Assembly: GCF_900105125.1 (NCBI RefSeq)
Contig: NZ_LT629750.1
Location: forward strand, 5,731,001-5,795,000
Origin: Bradyrhizobium canariense
GTDB lineage: Bacteria; Pseudomonadota; Alphaproteobacteria; Rhizobiales; Xanthobacteraceae
DNA length: 64,000 bases
Direction: 5' to 3'
How positions within the stretch are numbered: the first letter of the stretch is position 1; each line of letters opens with the position of its first letter. Position numbers and translations under genes: made by a program. Below the pieces are notes generated by a model. That model was not told the origin of the DNA. It ran no database searches and worked only from the letters and a program-made list of their open reading frames with translations. Positions 23,903-32,050 of this stretch are shown here, piece after piece.

Positions 23903-24899
23903 GTAATCCCATCGCGGAAAAAGTGTGATGCCAGATTTTCAGGATCAGATCGGGGCGCGCGCGCTCCTCCAATAGCCGGATCGACGGGTTCGAGTTCACC
24001 TCGATCACCGCCGTCGCTTCCGCGTCTCCCGAAATACTCGTAAACAGATCCACCGCGGCGACGCGAAGCCCGAGCGCGCGGACGGCTTTCTTTGCCAGGG
24101 TCGATGCCGCATCGGAGCGGAGCTCCTCGAGAACCATCGTTCCCCCGGCGCTCAGATTCATCCGTCCGGGGATTTCCCAGCGCTCGCCTTCGGCCAGGAC
24201 GAGATCAAGCGATCCGTCGCGCTCCGCACTTACGAAAGCCGGCGAAAGTCCGCGGGCCTGCAACGCCATGTTATGCTCTATCAAGAGATCGCGGATCGGC
24301 CGCACGCCGTCGCCCAGCACGGAAGGTGGATATTTGCGGGCCGAATAGACCACGTCGTCGTCGAGCAGGAAAATCCGGTACTCGAGCCCGGACACCAGCG
24401 GTTGGATCAATATCGAATCGTAATAGCGCGAGACCTCGCGGATATATCGAACCAGCGCGGCTTCGCCGTCGACGGCCTGCGCAAAATCTCCGCGCGATCC
24501 CGTCAGCGGTTTGACGAATGCTATTGCGCCGAGCTTTGCAAAATATCCCAGTGCATCATCGATCTCATGTCCTTTGACGCGATGGGCGCGATGTCTTTCA
24601 TGCAGGAAAAAATATTCACCGCCGAGCGTGCGAACGCCAGCGCGTTGAAGAACGATATTGGTGAAGTATTTGTCCGAGGCCAGCGTCGCCGCCGTGGCAT
24701 TGTTTTGCGGATACCACGAGCATCGCCCGGCGCCGAAATAAACGCTTTTGGTCTTGGAAGCGACGCTGAAGACAAGCCCCGTTCCGCCGTCGATGTCTTC
24801 AAATGCCAGCCCGAATTCGGAGCAGGCATATTCGGCATAGACCGTTTGGTCCGGATAGGAGCCCGCCTGTCCCGATCGAATTTTTGCCAGGCTCTGCAT
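23892..24899 (-). CDS. ATP-grasp ligase of the cyanophycin-synthetase type
   Basis: A 335-residue ATP-grasp enzyme. Key blocks: IAFVKPLTGSRGDFA (about 126-140, nucleotide-binding loop), ILIQPLVSGLEYRIFLLD (163-180), SVLGDGVRPIRDLL (193-206), MNLSAGGTMVLEE (247-259) and the metal-binding AVIEVNSNPSIRLLEE (297-312). The VLGDGVxxIRDL and NLSxGGT blocks match the ATP-grasp part of cyanophycin synthetase CphA and of GshF rather than RimK. The CphA N-terminal domain and the fused Mur domain are missing; the Mur function is encoded by the overlapping next gene. First gene of the pair, divergent from fpr across 283 bp with no other feature noted. Expected to form an acyl phosphate and an amide bond; substrates unknown. 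Confidence 0.82.
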   Translation of the reverse strand: MQSLAKIRSGQAGSYPDQTVYAEYACSEFGLAFEDIDGGTGLVFSVASKTKSVYFGAGRCSWYPQNNATAATLASDKYFTNIVLQRAGVRTLGGEYFFLHERHRAHRVKGHEIDDALGYFAKLGAIAFVKPLTGSRGDFAQAVDGEAALVRYIREVSRYYDSILIQPLVSGLEYRIFLLDDDVVYSARKYPPSVLGDGVRPIRDLLIEHNMALQARGLSPAFVSAERDGSLDLVLAEGERWEIPGRMNLSAGGTMVLEELRSDAASTLAKKAVRALGLRVAAVDLFTSISGDAEATAVIEVNSNPSIRLLEERARPDLILKIWHHTFSAMGLLGV

Positions 24900-25182
24900 T
24901 CGAGTTGAACTTTATATCTGGGTTAATATGGGGTGGAAATTTATTGCCGTAACGACACCGATTTCAGCAAGTTAATTGCGCCGCGAGGGGCTTTGTCGAA
25001 CCATTCTACAAATAAATCGACCGCGATTTAGAGTCCTCAATTGCGCGTCAGCGCAGATTGACTATCTCTGAAATCGGCGTACGCCACATGCGAAATAGCC
25101 CGTTGTTTCAGCGGTTTTCGTCTCCTCGAAGACCGAACAACGCAATTGTTCTACATCAAGCCAATCGGAAAAACCAAAACAC

Positions 25183-25956
25183 ATGAGCGCGTTCTATAGA
25201 GAGAAAGTTCTTTCTGTCCGGCACTGGACCGATACGCTTTTCAGCTTCACCGCCACCCGGGATTCCGGCTTCCGATTCCAAAACGGACAATTCGCGATGA
25301 TCGGCCTCGAGGTCGAGGGCCGGCCGCTGCTACGCGCCTACAGCATGGCGAGCGCCAACCATGAAGAGGAGCTGGAATTTTTCAGCATCAAGGTCGCCGA
25401 TGGGCCGCTGACGTCCAAGCTGCAGAAGATCAAGGAAGGCGACACCATCCTGGTCGGACGCAAGGCCACCGGTACGCTGATCGCGGACAATCTGATTCCG
25501 GGCGAACGCCTGTTGTTGCTGTCGACCGGTACCGGTCTGGCGCCGTTCGCGAGCCTGATCAAGGACCCGGACGTGTACGATCGGTTTGAAACCATTGTGC
25601 TGGTTCACGGCTGCCGGCAGGTGTCCGAACTCGCTTACGGCGAGGAACTGGTGGCGAGGCTGCGGGACGATGAATTGTTCGGGCCGTTGCTGGCCGAGAA
25701 GCTTCTGTATTATCCGACCGTCACCCGTGAGCCGTTCCGCAACCGCGGCCGTATCACTGACCTGATCACATCAGGTCAATTGTTCGACGATATCGGCCAG
25801 CCGCCGCTGGATATTGCGACCGACCGGATCATGATGTGTGGCAGCCCCGGCATGCTGGTCGAATTGCGCGAGATGTTTGAAGCGCGAAGCTTCCTCGAAG
25901 GCAGCGGCAGCGAGGCCGGCCATTTCGTCATTGAGAAGGCGTTCGTCGAACGCTGA
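25183..25956 (+). CDS. fpr: Ferredoxin-NADP+ reductase
   Basis: A 257-residue plant-type flavoprotein reductase of the bacterial Fpr subclass. FAD is bound by RPLLRAYSMAS (the RxYS motif), the isoalloxazine region follows with FFSIKVADGPLTSKL, and NADP by LLLLSTGTGLAPFASLIKD and RIMMCGSPGMLVE. The C-terminus (GHFVIEKAFVER) fits the subclass with an extension after the terminal aromatic position. It exchanges electrons between NADPH and ferredoxin/flavodoxin and often takes part in oxidative-stress or iron-sulfur metabolism. Single gene with its own promoter region. Confidence 0.95.
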   Translation: MSAFYREKVLSVRHWTDTLFSFTATRDSGFRFQNGQFAMIGLEVEGRPLLRAYSMASANHEEELEFFSIKVADGPLTSKLQKIKEGDTILVGRKATGTLIADNLIPGERLLLLSTGTGLAPFASLIKDPDVYDRFETIVLVHGCRQVSELAYGEELVARLRDDELFGPLLAEKLLYYPTVTREPFRNRGRITDLITSGQLFDDIGQPPLDIATDRIMMCGSPGMLVELREMFEARSFLEGSGSEAGHFVIEKAFVER

Positions 25957-26074
25957 ATTCAGCCTTCCCGGTTCACAACCAATGTTGATAGTGCGGGCTG
26001 GTTACGGCCTGCTATAAGCCCAGCCGAACGTCGCGTGGCTCAATGGCGCGTCGATAGAGGGAGCGACTGGGGTC

Positions 26075-26947
26075 TTGTCAGCATTTGATGATGCCGGATC
26101 GGCGAAAACAGCCCTTGTTCTCGCAGGCGGGGGCAGCTTTGGCGCCATTCAGGTGGGCATGATGCATTCGCTCGCCGCTCACGGAATTTCGGCCGATATG
26201 GTGGTCGGCTCCAGCGTCGGCGCGCTGAACGGTGCTTACTACGCCGGTGATCCCACCCTGAAAGGCGTGCTGCAGCTGGAAACCATCTGGCGCGGATTGC
26301 AACGGCAAGACGTTTTCCCGGTCACGTGGCGGACGCTGCTGGGCTTTCTCTGGCGCAGGGATTTCCTGATCCCGCATGACGGGATCGCGAAGCTGATCGA
26401 CGATCATCTGCCCTACCGCAATCTGCAGGATGCAAAGCTTCCGGTTCATATCGTGGCGACCGACATGCTCTCCGGTGACAGCGTGGTGCTGTCGGAGGGC
26501 CCGGCCACCCAAGCGATCGTCGCCTCGACCGCGATCCCCGGCGCCTTCGCCCCGGTCCCCTACAAGGATTTCTACCTGGTTGACGGCGCGATCTCGAGCA
26601 ACACGCCGATCAAGATCGCAGTGGCGAAAGGTGCGCGGCGGCTGATCATCTTGCCCACCGGCCACGCCTGCGCGGCCCACGCGCCTCCGGTCGGCGCGGT
26701 CGCGAATGCGCTGCAGGCGCTGACGCTGCTGATCGCGCGGCAATTGGTCAGCGAACTGGAAGAACTCGGCCCGGATATCGAGCATTTCGTGGTGCCGCCG
26801 TTATGTCCGTTGGTGGGGTCGCCTTACGACTTTTCGCGCACCGCCGAGCATATCGAGCGCGCCATCCAGAGCACCGATGCGTGGCTGGCGCGAGGCGGCC
26901 TGCAACGCAGCGGGATTCCCGACGAACTGCGCCCGCACAGCCACTGA
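26075..26947 (+). CDS. Patatin-like phospholipase family protein
   Basis: A 290-residue patatin-domain hydrolase. The oxyanion loop is LAGGGSFGAIQVGM (residues 16-29), the nucleophile elbow GSSVGALNG carries Ser47, and the catalytic Asp is in LVDGAISSNTPI near residue 170. This Ser-Asp dyad hydrolyses ester bonds in lipids. The start is TTG 26075, since no in-frame ATG precedes the conserved domain; GAGGGAG lies about 14 nt upstream. No signal peptide, so it acts in the cytoplasm or at the inner membrane face. Single gene; a weak 7-bp hairpin (GCCGGTC/GACCGGC, 27055-27082) follows. Confidence 0.9.
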   Translation: MSAFDDAGSAKTALVLAGGGSFGAIQVGMMHSLAAHGISADMVVGSSVGALNGAYYAGDPTLKGVLQLETIWRGLQRQDVFPVTWRTLLGFLWRRDFLIPHDGIAKLIDDHLPYRNLQDAKLPVHIVATDMLSGDSVVLSEGPATQAIVASTAIPGAFAPVPYKDFYLVDGAISSNTPIKIAVAKGARRLIILPTGHACAAHAPPVGAVANALQALTLLIARQLVSELEELGPDIEHFVVPPLCPLVGSPYDFSRTAEHIERAIQSTDAWLARGGLQRSGIPDELRPHSH

Positions 26948-27171
26948 CCGTTCAAGCCCGGTCGATCTCACGTTGCACTGCAAAAACTGGTGCGGCGAGA
27001 CGTCGCTCGCCCCCGTGGTGATTGATCCTGCCAGGCTGGATTCGATAGCCTGATGCCGGTCGCTGTCATATCGCTGACCGGCACGCCCGATATCGTGTAC
27101 AGGTTGTCTGGTGTTTTGGATTAGGCTTGAGGCCGGCAAGAATAATACGGCAGAATCTGCCAGAGGGTCCC

Positions 27172-28797
27172 ATGGAAACGTTGCTGCTTCCGTTCTCTCC
27201 ACGCTTCATCGTTCTCACGATTTGCGGCGTCGTTACGGTGCTGCTGCTTGGGATCGCGCTCGCCGATCACAAGGTTTTCGATCTGGTCCTGATCCCGCTT
27301 GTTATCTTCGCCGCGCTCACTGTGCTCGGTTTTCGCGACCTCATGCAAAAGGGGCACGCGGTCCTGCGGAACTATCCGATCTCGGCGCATATCCGCTTTC
27401 TGCTGGAAGAGATCAGGCCGGAGATGCGGCAGTATTTCTTCGAGAGCGAAAAGGACGGCATGCCGTTCAGCCGCGACACCCGCGCGGTGGTTTATCAGCG
27501 CGCCAAGATGGTGCTCGACAAGCGGCCGTTCGGTACGCAGGAAGATGTCTACCGCGATGGCTATGAATGGATGCACCATTCGGTGGCGCCGAAGCCTCGT
27601 GTCTCCTCGGAGTTTCGCATCACGATCGGTGGTCCGGATTGCGCCAAACCGTATTCGGCCTCGGTCTTCAACATCTCGGCGATGAGCTTTGGCGCGCTCA
27701 GCCCCAACGCAGTGCGCGCGCTGAACGCCGGGGCCAAAAAAGGCGGCTTCGCGCATGACACCGGCGAAGGCGGCGTCAGTCCCTATCATCGCGAGAATGG
27801 CGGCGACCTGATCTGGGAAATCGGCTCCGGATATTTCGGCTGCCGCAATCGCGACGGCTCGTTCAATCCGGACGAGTTCGCCCGCGTCGCCACCGACGAC
27901 CAGATCAAGATGGTCGAACTCAAGATCAGCCAGGGCGCCAAGCCCGGACATGGCGGGGTGCTGCCGGCCGCCAAGGTCTCCGAGGAGATATCGAGGATCA
28001 GAGGCGTGGCGATGAACGAGGACTGCATCTCGCCGGCCTCGCACCGGGCATTTTCGACGCCGCTGGAGATGATGGCCTTTATCGACGAGATGCGGCGGCT
28101 GTCCGGCGGCAAGCCGGCCGGCTTCAAGCTCTGCATCGGCCATCCCTGGGAGTTTCTGGCGATCTGCAAGGCCATGCTGCAGACCGGGATCTATCCGGAC
28201 TTCATCGTGGTCGACGGCAATGAAGGCGGCACTGGCGCCGCTCCGCTCGAATTCATGGACCATCTGGGCATGCCGATGCGCGAGGGCGTCAATTTCGTCC
28301 ATAACGCCCTGATCGGCATCAATGCGCGCGATCGCATCAAGATCGGCGCCTCCGGAAAGATAGCCACCGCTTTCGACATGGCGCGCGCCATGGCGATCGG
28401 CGCCGACTGGTGCAATTCGGCACGCGGCTTCATGTTTTCGCTGGGCTGTATCCAGTCGCTGAGCTGCCACACCGACCGATGCCCGACCGGCGTGACCACG
28501 CAAGACCCGTCGCGCAACCGCGCGCTGGTGGTGCCGCACAAGATCGAACGGGTTTACAATTATCATCACGCCACGCTGCATGCGCTGAGCGAGCTGATCG
28601 CCGCTGCGGGGCTTGAACATCCGCAGCAAATCCGGTCGATCCATTTCTCGCAACGGACCTCCACGACTTCGGTGCAGTCCTTCGCTCAGCTCTATCCGTC
28701 ACTTCGCCCGGGCGAACTGATCGACGGCACCAGCGATCCGCGCTTTCGCGAAGCCTGGGCGATGGCGCGCGCGGACTCGTTCTCGCCGGCGGGGTGA
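27172..28797 (+). CDS. FMN-binding glutamate synthase family protein, membrane-anchored
   Basis: A 541-residue protein with two N-terminal membrane segments (about 8-50) followed by the synthase domain of glutamate synthase. FMN-barrel motifs include ISAMSFGALSPNAVRALNAG, AKPGHGGVLPAAKV and VVDGNEGGTGAAPLEF. Cys residues in GCIQSLSCHTDRCPTG fit the 3Fe-4S site. The glutaminase domain is absent, as in the archaeal-type GltB-like proteins widespread in proteobacteria, whose real reaction is not established. ATG 27172 follows AGAGGG. Stands alone, with a dispersed repeat right after its stop. Confidence 0.88.
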   Translation: METLLLPFSPRFIVLTICGVVTVLLLGIALADHKVFDLVLIPLVIFAALTVLGFRDLMQKGHAVLRNYPISAHIRFLLEEIRPEMRQYFFESEKDGMPFSRDTRAVVYQRAKMVLDKRPFGTQEDVYRDGYEWMHHSVAPKPRVSSEFRITIGGPDCAKPYSASVFNISAMSFGALSPNAVRALNAGAKKGGFAHDTGEGGVSPYHRENGGDLIWEIGSGYFGCRNRDGSFNPDEFARVATDDQIKMVELKISQGAKPGHGGVLPAAKVSEEISRIRGVAMNEDCISPASHRAFSTPLEMMAFIDEMRRLSGGKPAGFKLCIGHPWEFLAICKAMLQTGIYPDFIVVDGNEGGTGAAPLEFMDHLGMPMREGVNFVHNALIGINARDRIKIGASGKIATAFDMARAMAIGADWCNSARGFMFSLGCIQSLSCHTDRCPTGVTTQDPSRNRALVVPHKIERVYNYHHATLHALSELIAAAGLEHPQQIRSIHFSQRTSTTSVQSFAQLYPSLRPGELIDGTSDPRFREAWAMARADSFSPAG

Positions 28798-28798
28798 T

Positions 28799-28893
28799 CG
28801 TCATTCCGGGGCGCGCGTTAGCGCGAACCCGGAATCTAGCGCATGTAATCTCGGGATTCCGGGTTCGACGCTTTGCGCCGCCCCCGAATGACG
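28799..28893. repeat. Dispersed palindromic repeat (GTCATTCCGGGG type)
   Basis: An imperfect palindrome of about 95 bp between convergent genes: CGTCATTCCGGGG pairs with CCCCCGAATGACG, and GAACCCGGAATC pairs with GGATTCCGGGTTC-like inner arms. Position suits transcription termination. Resembles a common Bradyrhizobium intergenic repeat (recalled). Confidence 0.7.
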
Positions 28894-28910
28894 ATGCAAA
28901 TAGTCCGGCG

Positions 28911-30221
28911 CTAATGCGGGTTTTCGAGGCTGAACAGTTCCGACTGCTCGTCATAGGCGAACAGCTCGGCATAGCGTGCCCACGACACGATCGTCTTCAG
29001 TGTTTCGTCCGCATAGTCTTCCGACATGTAGTCTTCAAGCTCGTTGCGGAAGCGCGCCGCCGGTGCCGTGTGGGAAGGCCGCTCATCGAGCACGCGGCGG
29101 ATCAGGCCCATGACAGGCACATAGTTGATCAGATGCTCGGCAAACAGCTTTTTGCGGGCATCGGTCTCGAGATGGGCAAACCGCTTGCCGGCATCGGTCA
29201 GCATCAGATCGCCTTCGCTTAACTGGGCAAATCGCAGCAATTGAAGCGCCTCGCCGAGATGGAATATCTCGTCGGCCTCGAGTTGCAGGCTGCCGGCCAG
29301 AACCGGCAAATCGGCGTGCCCGTTATACGGCTCGCCGGCCAGCGTCTCGATCAGGCCGGACAGCACGTTGGAAGAGATGTGATTGAGGATCATGCCCACG
29401 CCGGTGCCGTGAATACCCTCGGCGGCAGGCGTCTTGGGCTCGGCGCGCTGCGTCATGCGGGCGTAGATGCTGTCGACGAGCTGGCGGAATGTCGGGTCGA
29501 GACGATTGCGCGGATGCGGCAGGTCGACCTTGATCTCGACCGCCACGCGTCCGGGATTGGATGAGAACACCAGAATGCGGTCGCACATCAGCACCGCTTC
29601 CTCGATGTTATGCGTCACCATCAGGACCGACTTGATCGGCAGCCGGCCTTCGGTCCACAGATCGATCAGGTCGGTGCGGAGCGTCTCGGCGGTCAGCACG
29701 TCGAGCGCCGAAAACGGCTCGTCCATCAACAGCAGGTCGGGATGGACGACCAGCGCCCGCGCAAATCCGACGCGCTGGCGCATGCCGCCCGACAATTCCT
29801 TGGGGTAGGCGGATTCGAAACCGTCGAGACCGATCAGGTCGATCGCCGCGAGCGCGCGGGTGCGGCGTTCGGCGCTGTCGATCCCCAGCGCTTCCAGCCC
29901 GAGTTCGACGTTTTGCAGGACGGTCAGCCACGGAAACAGCGCGAAGGACTGAAACACCATGGAAACGCCGTTCGGCGGACCCTTGATCGCCTCGCCGCGG
30001 CATGTTGCGTCGCCCGAGGATGGCGCGATCAGGCCGGCGATGATGCGCAGCAGGGTCGATTTGCCCGATCCGGAGCGGCCGAGCAGGCCGACGATTTCGC
30101 CGGAGTGAATCGTCAGATCGACCTTTTCGAGCACCAGAAGATCCTCGCCGCTTCCTTTCGGAAACGACCGGCAGACGCCGCGAATATCGATAAGGCTGGT
30201 CGCTTTGGTTTGATCGAGCAT
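28911..30221 (-). CDS. ABC transporter ATP-binding protein with AAA-associated C-terminal domain
   Basis: A 436-residue ATPase. The nucleotide-binding domain (1-245) has GRSGSGKST, VFQSFALFPWLTV, LSGGMRQRVGFARAL, LLLMDEPFSALD and THNIEEA. Residues from about 290 to 420 (MILNHISSNVLSGLIETLAG onward, then FAHLETDARKKLFAEHL) form the AAA-associated C-terminal domain PF09821, typical of a nitrate/sulfonate-like ABC subgroup. ATG 30221 follows AAGGGA, 16 bp after the permease gene stop. No binding-protein gene is adjacent, so the system may use an unlinked receptor. Confidence 0.9.
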   Translation of the reverse strand: MLDQTKATSLIDIRGVCRSFPKGSGEDLLVLEKVDLTIHSGEIVGLLGRSGSGKSTLLRIIAGLIAPSSGDATCRGEAIKGPPNGVSMVFQSFALFPWLTVLQNVELGLEALGIDSAERRTRALAAIDLIGLDGFESAYPKELSGGMRQRVGFARALVVHPDLLLMDEPFSALDVLTAETLRTDLIDLWTEGRLPIKSVLMVTHNIEEAVLMCDRILVFSSNPGRVAVEIKVDLPHPRNRLDPTFRQLVDSIYARMTQRAEPKTPAAEGIHGTGVGMILNHISSNVLSGLIETLAGEPYNGHADLPVLAGSLQLEADEIFHLGEALQLLRFAQLSEGDLMLTDAGKRFAHLETDARKKLFAEHLINYVPVMGLIRRVLDERPSHTAPAARFRNELEDYMSEDYADETLKTIVSWARYAELFAYDEQSELFSLENPH

Positions 30222-30237
30222 GCGTTTCCCTTGAGAA

Positions 30238-31974
30238 TCAGCCGAGACGAAGACGGCGCTCACCGAAGGCGTACAGCGGTCGCCAGAGCAGGCGGTTGAA
30301 GAGCGTCACCAGAATACACATCACGACGATGCCGAGAACGACGCGAGGGAAATCACCGGCTTCGGTCGCTGTTGCTATATAAGCGCCGAGCCCGGTGGCC
30401 GTCAGGTGGGTATCACCCCAGCTCGCAACTTCCGCAACGATGGAGGCGTTCCACGAGCCGCCCGACGCGGTGATCGCGCCGGTGATGTAGTAGGGAAAAA
30501 TGCCGGGAAGGATGACTTTTACCCACCAGCGCCAGCCCTTCAAGTGGAAGCTGCCGGCGGCTTCACGAAGGTCGCTCGGGAAAGCGCTGGCGCCGGCAAT
30601 GACATTGAACAGGATGTACCACTGGGTTCCCAGAATCATCAGCGGGCTGAGCCAGACATTCGCATTCAGGCCGTAGCGAACGATAACCACCACGAAAACC
30701 GGGAAGGCGAGATTCGCGGGAAACGCCGCCAGAAATTGCGCGAGCGGCTGTATCAGCTCGGCGAGTTTCGGCCGCAGCCCAATCCAGACGCCGACCGGCA
30801 CCCATATCAGTGAGGCCAGCGCAATCAAGACGATGACGCGGGCCAGCGTGATCAAGCCGTACCCGAATGCGCCGACTACGTCCGACAGGCTCAAGGTCGT
30901 CGAGAGATACGCATAAGCTCTCCAGCCGGCATAGGCTGTGCTGGCGACGACCAATGCAAGCCACAGCGCATCGACCAGGCGCGAGGGCTCGCTCTGTTTG
31001 CTCGATGCGGCCAGCACTCGGCCGGGAAGCGTGATGTGCAGATTGGAGATGATCCTGTTCAGTGCGGTGAATGGCAAGGACAGCGCCCGCAGCGCGCGCG
31101 TGCGGCGAAACAGATCGAGCATCCAGGATGTCGGCGCGCTGCTGGATGCCGTCTGTTCGAACCGGAATTTATCGGCCCAGGCCACGACGGGGCGAAACAG
31201 CAACTGGTCATAGACGATGATGACGAGCAGCATGGTCAGGATCGCATAGCCGATGGCGGGCAGGTCGCGCTTTTGAATGGCCAATGCGACGTAAGAGCCG
31301 ACGCCGGGCAATGTCACCGTGGTGTTGCCGACCGTGATCGCCTCCGACGCCACCACGAAGAACCAGCCGCCCGACATCGACATCATCGTGTTCCAGATCA
31401 GGCCCGGCATGGCGAAGGGCACGTCGAGCCGCCAGAAACGCTGCCATCCGCTGAGGTGGAAGCTTTGCGTCGCCTCTTCCAGATCCTTCGGCACATTGCG
31501 CATCGACTGGTACATGCTGAACGTCATGTTCCAGGCCTGGCTGGTGAAGATCGCGAACACGCAGGCAAGCTCGGCGCCGAACACGCGGCCGGGAAACAGG
31601 TTCATGAAGAAGACGACCGTAAAGGTCAGAAAGCCCAGGATCGGCACCGACTGCAGGATATCGAGCAGCGGGATCAGCACCATTTCGGCACGCCGGCTCT
31701 TGGCGGCAAAGGCGGCGTAAATGAAAGTGAAGATGATGGAGCAGGCGATCGCCAGCAGCATGCGCAGCGTGGTGCGCAGTGCATAGAGCGGAAGGTTGCC
31801 TGGATCGAGTGACACCGGCGCGACGTCGAGCGCCGACAGCGGCGCCGTGGTCTGCTCGCCGCCATAGACGATCAGCACCATGGCGCCGGTTACAAGTATC
31901 AGCGCCACGACGTCCCAGATGTTGGGCTGCAACGCCTGTCCCAGTGCGACCGGGCGCATATCCTGAACCGCCAT
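30238..31974 (-). CDS. ABC transporter permease with two fused BPD_transp_1 domains
   Basis: A 578-residue inner-membrane protein with around 12 hydrophobic segments. It is two permease units in one chain. Unit one carries DLEEATQSFHLSGWQRFWRL and VPFAMPGLIWNTMMSMSGGW; unit two carries DLREAAGSFHLKGWRWWVKV and ILPGIFPYYITGAITASGGS. Both EAA loops include the A-x-S-F-H-L-x-G-W core, so the fusion arose by duplication and one chain can replace the usual permease dimer. It forms a two-gene operon with the ATPase that follows. A dispersed repeat lies between it and the porin gene upstream on the same strand. Confidence 0.9.
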   Translation of the reverse strand: MAVQDMRPVALGQALQPNIWDVVALILVTGAMVLIVYGGEQTTAPLSALDVAPVSLDPGNLPLYALRTTLRMLLAIACSIIFTFIYAAFAAKSRRAEMVLIPLLDILQSVPILGFLTFTVVFFMNLFPGRVFGAELACVFAIFTSQAWNMTFSMYQSMRNVPKDLEEATQSFHLSGWQRFWRLDVPFAMPGLIWNTMMSMSGGWFFVVASEAITVGNTTVTLPGVGSYVALAIQKRDLPAIGYAILTMLLVIIVYDQLLFRPVVAWADKFRFEQTASSSAPTSWMLDLFRRTRALRALSLPFTALNRIISNLHITLPGRVLAASSKQSEPSRLVDALWLALVVASTAYAGWRAYAYLSTTLSLSDVVGAFGYGLITLARVIVLIALASLIWVPVGVWIGLRPKLAELIQPLAQFLAAFPANLAFPVFVVVIVRYGLNANVWLSPLMILGTQWYILFNVIAGASAFPSDLREAAGSFHLKGWRWWVKVILPGIFPYYITGAITASGGSWNASIVAEVASWGDTHLTATGLGAYIATATEAGDFPRVVLGIVVMCILVTLFNRLLWRPLYAFGERRLRLG

Positions 31975-31981
31975 TAATCGC

Positions 31982-32050
31982 CGCCTCTAACCTTTATTTT
32001 GACGCGTTTTCTTCACGCGAACCGGGGCCCACTTCGCTCGAAAACGCTTT
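31982..32050. repeat. Dispersed repeat (TTTTGACGCGTTTTCTTCACGCG type), copy A
   Basis: Shares CTCTAACCTTT, GACGCGTTT, CTTCACGCGAACCGG and CCACTTCGCTCGAAAACGCT with 46442-46511, and appears inverted and diverged at 59921-59983. It directly abuts, and by two bases overlaps, the 3' end of the porin gene. The GGTTCTGAT hairpin found with copy B is missing here. Confidence 0.7.

Noticed and set aside
25146..25159. FNR/FixK-like box TTGTT-CTAC-ATCAA before fpr
   Set aside because: One half-site mismatch, and it lies only 23 bases before the start codon, too close for an activator site; not listed as a feature.
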